Source: Hugonella massiliensis (lineage in GTDB: Bacteria > Actinomycetota > Coriobacteriia > Coriobacteriales > Eggerthellaceae). Taken from it: DNA of 64,000 bases. Position 1 is the stretch's first letter; every line of letters begins with the position of its first letter. The position numbers were made by a program, and so were the translations under genes. The stretch is from positions 46,182 through 110,181 of the forward strand of contig LN908986.1 of the NCBI GenBank assembly GCA_001486445.1. The letters are read 5' to 3'. This document shows positions 60,573 to 64,000 of this stretch, piece by piece. The notes beneath the pieces are model-generated. The model ran no database searches and was not told the origin of the DNA. It saw only the letters and a list, made by a program, of their open reading frames with translations.

Positions 60573-60617
60573 CGGGGCGCAAGCGAAGCGCACGCGCCCC
60601 GTCCCGCAGGTTGAACC
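60573..60617. repeat. GC-rich repeat segment, copy 3
   Basis: CGGGGCGCAAGCGAAGCGCA then CGCGCCCCGTCCCGCAGGTT. It follows palindrome C by about 50 bases and ends 47 bases before the response-regulator stop. Confidence 0.6.
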
Positions 60618-60663
60618 CGCCCCAAAACGAACCGATGCCGGGGCGGGCGGGCGCGGCGTCCCT

Positions 60664-61299
60664 CTACACGCGAATGAGCCCATGCGAGGCAGCGTAGTCG
60701 AACAACTCGGGTTTGGTATGCAGGCCCAGCTTCCCCATGATCTTGCTCTTCTGGCTTTCGACCGTTTTCACCGAGATATGCAGGTGCGCGGCGATGTCGT
60801 TGTTGGAATACCCCCGCACCGCCAGCGAGACGACCTCCGATTCGCGCGGCGTGAGCTCGACGGCCCCCGGCTTGGCCCCGTTGATCGCATCCTGGACGAA
60901 AGCGCCCAGAAGCTCGTGGCAGATATAGGTGTCGCCGCGCGCGGCAGTGCGAATCGCGGTGAAGAGAGCGTCGTCTTCCGAACTCTTCAACACGTAGCCC
61001 TTGGCCCCGCGCGACATGGCCTGGCGCAAATACTCCTGCTCGTCGTGCATAGACAGCATGACCACCGCAGTGGGCAGGCCCGATTCGACGACGCGTTCGC
61101 ACAAGAGCAAGCCCGACTTCTCGCTTCCCATCGAGATGTCGGTCACGAGCACGTCGGGGCGGAGCGTGGCCACCATATCGAGCGCCTCTTCGGGCGACGA
61201 GGCCTCCCCCACCACTTCCATGTCGGGCTGCAGGCCCAGAATCATCTCGAACCCTTTGATGACGATCCGATGATCGTCGGCAAGCACGATGGTGATCAT
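60664..61299 (-). CDS. NarL/NreC-type response regulator
   Basis: 211 residues. The receiver has ADDH, the phosphoacceptor Asp in PDVLVTDISMGSEKSG, and Lys in AKGYVLKSSEDDAL. The LuxR-type helix-turn-helix is ELTPRESEVVSLAVRGYSNN and HISVKTVESQKSKIMGKLGL. The ATG at 61297-61299 overlaps the kinase stop (ATGA), with GGGGGAGGC upstream. It lies downstream of narI, so nitrate- or oxygen-responsive control of the nar operon is likely (inferred). Downstream comes the repeat-rich 1.25-kb gap. Confidence 0.92.
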   Translation of the reverse strand: MITIVLADDHRIVIKGFEMILGLQPDMEVVGEASSPEEALDMVATLRPDVLVTDISMGSEKSGLLLCERVVESGLPTAVVMLSMHDEQEYLRQAMSRGAKGYVLKSSEDDALFTAIRTAARGDTYICHELLGAFVQDAINGAKPGAVELTPRESEVVSLAVRGYSNNDIAAHLHISVKTVESQKSKIMGKLGLHTKPELFDYAASHGLIRV

Positions 61300-62444
61300 G
61301 CCTCCCCCTTCCTTCCCTGTCCCCCGAAGGGCACGCGAACGCGCACCGTGCATCCCTCGCCCGGCGCCGATTCCACGCTCACCTCGCCGCCGAAGGCGCC
61401 TGCCCGCTCCCGCATGCCGGCAAGCCCCAAACCGCCCCCGTGAATCTCGGGGCGATCGACGTTGAAGCCCACGCCGAAGTCGCGCACCGTCAGGCACACG
61501 CCCCCGTCGTCGGAAGCGAGCTCGACGTCGAGCGTGTCGGAACGCGAGTACTTGCAGGCGTTCGAAGACGCCTCTTGGAAAATGCGGTAGAGGGCCACTT
61601 CGGCATCGGGGTTGACGTTGCACAAATGCTCGATACGATCGGTCACGTGGATGCCGAAAGACCGTTCGATCTGACGACATTCTGCCTCGATCGCCGGTGC
61701 CAACCCCAATTCGTCGAGCGAAGCCGGACGCAGGTTCGACGCGATGCGCGACACGTGGGTAAGCACCTCGCGCAGCTCTTCGGACGCGCGCTTAATCGCT
61801 TCGGGCACCTCGTCTTCCGGCAGGTACTTGGCCTTGCGCAGCTCGATCTGCACGAGCAGGAGCTCCTGCGCCAAGCCGTCGTGAAGCTCGCGAGCGATGC
61901 GCTTGCGCTCGTCTTCCTGCGCTTGGATGATCTTATGGGTGGTTTCGGCGTACACGGGCGTCATACTTTCCGCGCGAAGGACGGAGGGCTCCACGGCCGA
62001 GGTTGAAAGCCCGGAAATGCGGGCTGCCCGCTCTTGCGCGGCCGCGTAGGCCCGAGCCGTCACCCGACGGTCGTCGCGATACGCGCATAAGACGACAAAG
62101 GCCAGGTCATCGCCTGAAAGCAAGGGGAAGGCGAGCATGCTCGTGAGGCCTTCCGAGGCGACGATCGGAAACTGGTACCACACATCGCGGGCGATGTCGA
62201 TGCGGGTGTTGCCCACCACCAGGCCCCGCTTGGTAGCCGCCACCGTGCCCAGGGCGCCCACGCCTTCGGGCAGCCAGATGCGCCGGGTGCGCGGCGTAAG
62301 GCTCCCCGCCAGGCAGCTCCAGTTATAGAGGCCCCCGCGCTCCCGCGGCGCGAGCGAGACCCCCACGAAATCGAAATCGAAGCTGCTGCGCAAACCGTCG
62401 GCAAGACGGTCGCCCACCGTCACGGTGTTCTCCTCTGCAGGCAT
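61296..62444 (-). CDS. GAF-domain sensor histidine kinase (NreB/NarX-like)
   Basis: 382 residues, soluble, no membrane helix. A GAF-like domain spans about 10-150 (EGVGALGTVAATKRGLVVGN, YQFPIVASEGLTSMLAFPLL). The HisKA_3 helix carries H188 (DERKRIARELHDGLAQELLL). The ATPase domain has EASSNACKYSRSDTL and GGGLGLAGMRERAGAFGGEV. It pairs with the overlapping NarL-type gene. The four-cysteine oxygen-sensing cluster of NreB is not seen in the N-terminus, so the signal remains open. It follows narI by 57 bases, with a hairpin between. Confidence 0.88.
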   Translation of the reverse strand: MPAEENTVTVGDRLADGLRSSFDFDFVGVSLAPRERGGLYNWSCLAGSLTPRTRRIWLPEGVGALGTVAATKRGLVVGNTRIDIARDVWYQFPIVASEGLTSMLAFPLLSGDDLAFVVLCAYRDDRRVTARAYAAAQERAARISGLSTSAVEPSVLRAESMTPVYAETTHKIIQAQEDERKRIARELHDGLAQELLLVQIELRKAKYLPEDEVPEAIKRASEELREVLTHVSRIASNLRPASLDELGLAPAIEAECRQIERSFGIHVTDRIEHLCNVNPDAEVALYRIFQEASSNACKYSRSDTLDVELASDDGGVCLTVRDFGVGFNVDRPEIHGGGLGLAGMRERAGAFGGEVSVESAPGEGCTVRVRVPFGGQGRKGEA

Positions 62445-62461
62445 GGCAATCCTTCCCCAAC

Positions 62462-62490
62462 GCCCCGCCCCCGCGATTCGGGAGCGGGGC
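62462..62490. terminator. GC hairpin between narI and the kinase gene
   Basis: GCCCCGCCCCCG pairs with the GGGAGCGGGGC side with one mismatch. There is no T-run in the direction of nar transcription, so it may only reduce read-through. Confidence 0.35.
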
Positions 62491-62501
62491 CCTTTTGCAA
62501 G

Positions 62502-63254
62502 CTACTTCCTATCGAGGATGATAGCATCGGGGAATTCGAGGTCGCGCTCGCCATGGGCGCGCACGTCATGCATGCGAGCGCGATAGAGCACCGCCTTGCG
62601 GCGGGCATACTTGAAGGGCGCCGTGATCCCGCTGAACATATGCACGAGGCGCGTGAAGGGCAGCACCGCGAAGAGAATCATCCAGCAGCACATGTGAATC
62701 TTGAAGGCAAGGGGCACCTGCGCCATGAGCGCGATGTCGGGCTGGAAGGCAAACAGGCTGCGGAACCAGGGCGAAAGCGATTCGCGGTAGTTGAAGGCGC
62801 CCGACGCGTTCGAGAAGGTGGCCACAAGCCCCATGACGATCGTGGCGGTAAGCACTACGTAGAGGACCTTGTCGGACGTCGACGTGTTGGCCTTCATGCG
62901 CTCGTAGCCGCCGAAGCGACGGCGGATGAGCAAGATGAGGGCCAGGCCCAAAAGAACGCCGAACAGGCCGCCCATGCCGAAGGCCGCCATATGGTACATC
63001 TCTTCGGAAACGCCCAGGGCGTCGGTGGCCTCATGTGGGATGAGCACGCCGCCCACATGGCCGAAGAAGACGAAGAGGATCGACAGGTGGAAGAGGGGGT
63101 TGGCCACCCGCTCCTGCTTGCGTTCGAGGAACTCGCTCGACTTCGACGTCCAGGTGCGCGCGAAGAACACGCGGCGGATGGCCGTCACCACGATGAGCAT
63201 CGTGAACGAGATATAGGGAGCGATGCCCCACAGAAAGATGTCGATGCCGTTCAT
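62502..63254 (-). CDS. narI: Respiratory nitrate reductase gamma subunit NarI
   Basis: 250 residues, a five-helix di-heme cytochrome b subunit. Helices and histidines fit NarI: FLWGIAPYISFTMLIVVTAI, NPLFHLSILFVFFGHVGG, the HMAAFGMGGLFGV segment, and KIHMCCWMILFAVLPFTRLV followed by HMFSGITAPFKY. It feeds quinol electrons to NarGH. The ATG at 63252-63254 overlaps the narJ stop by four bases. narG and narH, normally upstream, are not in the window because the operon breaks inside narJ at about 63.68 kb. Confidence 0.92.
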   Translation of the reverse strand: MNGIDIFLWGIAPYISFTMLIVVTAIRRVFFARTWTSKSSEFLERKQERVANPLFHLSILFVFFGHVGGVLIPHEATDALGVSEEMYHMAAFGMGGLFGVLLGLALILLIRRRFGGYERMKANTSTSDKVLYVVLTATIVMGLVATFSNASGAFNYRESLSPWFRSLFAFQPDIALMAQVPLAFKIHMCCWMILFAVLPFTRLVHMFSGITAPFKYARRKAVLYRARMHDVRAHGERDLEFPDAIILDRK

Positions 63255-63673
63255 GCGCGCACCGCCTCCTTTTCATAGGCGCCGGCGAGGGCAATCGCCG
63301 CCCTGACCACCTGCGCGTAATCGGAAAGATTGTGAGCTTCGAGGGCCGCCGCCAGCGAGGCGACGTCGGCGGCGGTCGTGCGAATCATCCGCGCGGCGCA
63401 GTCGGGCGCCGCCTGCGCGGCAAGCTCGAGCACCGCGGGCAGATAGTCGGGCGATTCGCTTTCAGGCTGAAAGCCGGCCTCGGTGAAGTAGACCGCGTAC
63501 GAAAGCAGGTCGGTGCGGCGCTGGGCGTCGTCGCCGCGGTCGCGGCTCGTCAGGTAGAGGCTCGTGTCCTTGTTGAAGTCGAAGGCGTCGACGTAGCGCT
63601 TCTCGAATTCCTGCGCGTCCGCCGCACGCGCAGCCGCCACGAAGGCCGCAAGCTGGTCCGCCGGCTCGCCCGC
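63251..63673 (-). pseudogene. narJ: narJ chaperone gene, 5' end lost at a junction
   Basis: NarJ is the chaperone that inserts the molybdenum cofactor into NarG. The preserved part (from about 63673, LAGEPADQLAAFVAAARAAD, EKRYVDAFDFNKDTSLYLTS, RRTDLLSYAVYFTEAGFQPE, SPDYLPAVLELAAQ) is the conserved core. The usual first 40-60 residues are absent and upstream sequence becomes the antisense of a LysR gene. An in-frame GTG at 63638-63640 gives 129 residues but has no ribosome site. The gene is therefore truncated in this sequence, either truly or by misassembly. Confidence 0.75.
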
Positions 63674-63678
63674 AAGGC

Positions 63679-63921
63679 GTCGCCTACACGATCTTCACCG
63701 GGGTCTTTCCCGAAGGGCAGGGCATCGCGTCGGTGTCCCTTGAAACCGACGAGGTCATGAACGTGGGCTACATCAAACGGGCGGGGGCGCCGCTCACCCC
63801 CCTAGCCGACGAGTTCCTCGCCCTGGCGAGCGAGCGCATCTTCGCGCACACCGACATCGTCGAGCCCTCGTCGGTAGCCTTCGACTACCACTGTCGCCGC
63901 GCCGAAGGGAGCACACGATGA
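63679..63921 (+). pseudogene. LysR-family regulator, C-terminal fragment only
   Basis: From 63679 the frame reads VAYTIFTGVFPEGQGIASVS, then LETDEVMNVGYIKRAGAPLT and PLADEFLALASERIF. This is the end of a LysR effector-binding domain (the EVMNVGYIKRAGAPLTPLA type). The helix-turn-helix and most of the effector domain are missing because narJ sequence on the opposite strand begins upstream. The TGA at 63919-63921 overlaps the next gene's ATG by three bases. Confidence 0.8.
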
Positions 63922-64000
63922 AACGCACGGGTTCCTCCCAGGTGCGCGGCGTCTTGCTCGCTCTGCTCGGAGGCATGCTCTGGGGCTTTTCGGCCTCCTG
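63918..64000 (+). CDS. DMT/EamA-family transporter, N-terminus only
   Basis: The first 27 residues (MKRTGSSQVRGVLLALLGGM, then LWGFSAS) are the basic start and first helix of an EamA-type transporter; LLGGMLWGFSAS is the classic TM1 pattern. The ATG overlaps the LysR fragment stop. The rest lies beyond the right edge. The substrate is unknown. Confidence 0.7.
   Translation, partial: MKRTGSSQVRGVLLALLGGMLWGFSAS

Overview
The window looks like chromosomal DNA of a strictly anaerobic, high-GC actinobacterium of the class Coriobacteriia, probably Eggerthellaceae. The reasons are the strong GCC/CTC/GAC codon bias, a complete heterodisulfide reductase-flavin oxidoreductase (Hdr-Flx) operon, a bile salt hydrolase, nitrate reductase pieces, and regulators of the LysR, PucR, HxlR and 7TM-kinase types. 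The genus cannot be fixed from the sequence alone. No rRNA, tRNA, CRISPR array or intact insertion sequence was seen.

Layout. 0-8 kb: truncated MFS transporter, a 30-31 nt tandem repeat array and an insertion-sequence fossil, a D-amino-acid transaminase-like gene, a uracil permease, and the vitamin B6 locus (pdxR divergent from pdxST). 7-15 kb: TetR-HsmA pair, Fur-type regulator, HxlR-esterase operon divergent from an extradiol dioxygenase, a YeiH exporter divergent from its LysR regulator, and an amino-acid permease. 15-23 kb: a MarR/MATE gene fossil, a small lipoprotein, a DUF4428 protein, a three-gene sensor operon (7TM sensor, PAS kinase, LuxR-type regulator) and an SPFH protein whose zinc ribbons are frameshifted. 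23-38 kb: amidohydrolase, TIM-barrel protein, PucR regulator, an amino-acid operon (cyclodeaminase-like protein and two aminotransferases), RF3, bile salt hydrolase, DUF364 protein, cysteine synthase and class III fructose bisphosphatase.

38-46 kb: rsmJ and the leftward operon hdrC-hdrB-hdrA-flxD-flxC-flxB-flxA, predicted to couple NAD(H) to ferredoxin and a thiol/disulfide acceptor by flavin-based bifurcation. 46-48 kb: a ZTP (pfl) riboswitch precedes a stand-alone IMP cyclohydrolase (PurO type) and a stand-alone AICAR transformylase, which together replace PurH. 48-53 kb: trmB-like gene, glycolate-oxidase-type flavoprotein, CobW-type GTPase and BASS transporter. 53-59 kb: a phosphate-linked block (PiT transporter, small membrane protein, UspA, Ppx/GppA, PhoB- and PhoR-type regulators), then dCMP deaminase. 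60-64 kb: a NarL/NreC-type two-component pair behind narI and a truncated narJ. The truncated narJ abuts the 3' end of an unrelated LysR gene and the start of a DMT transporter, so about 63.68 kb is a rearrangement or assembly junction.

The most unusual non-coding content is a set of six long palindromic elements (about 17-24 bp arms, mostly 90-110 nt loops). They sit in gene-free stretches at 13.3, 22.7-23.3 and 59.6-60.5 kb. Arms are nearly perfect palindromes but differ between subfamilies, while several loops share a short motif. Two gene-free stretches at 0.7-1.07 kb and 37.44-37.77 kb are diverged copies of another repeat, built from about 30-nt units with a common tail. Both sets look like undescribed dispersed repeats or structured RNA/DNA elements.
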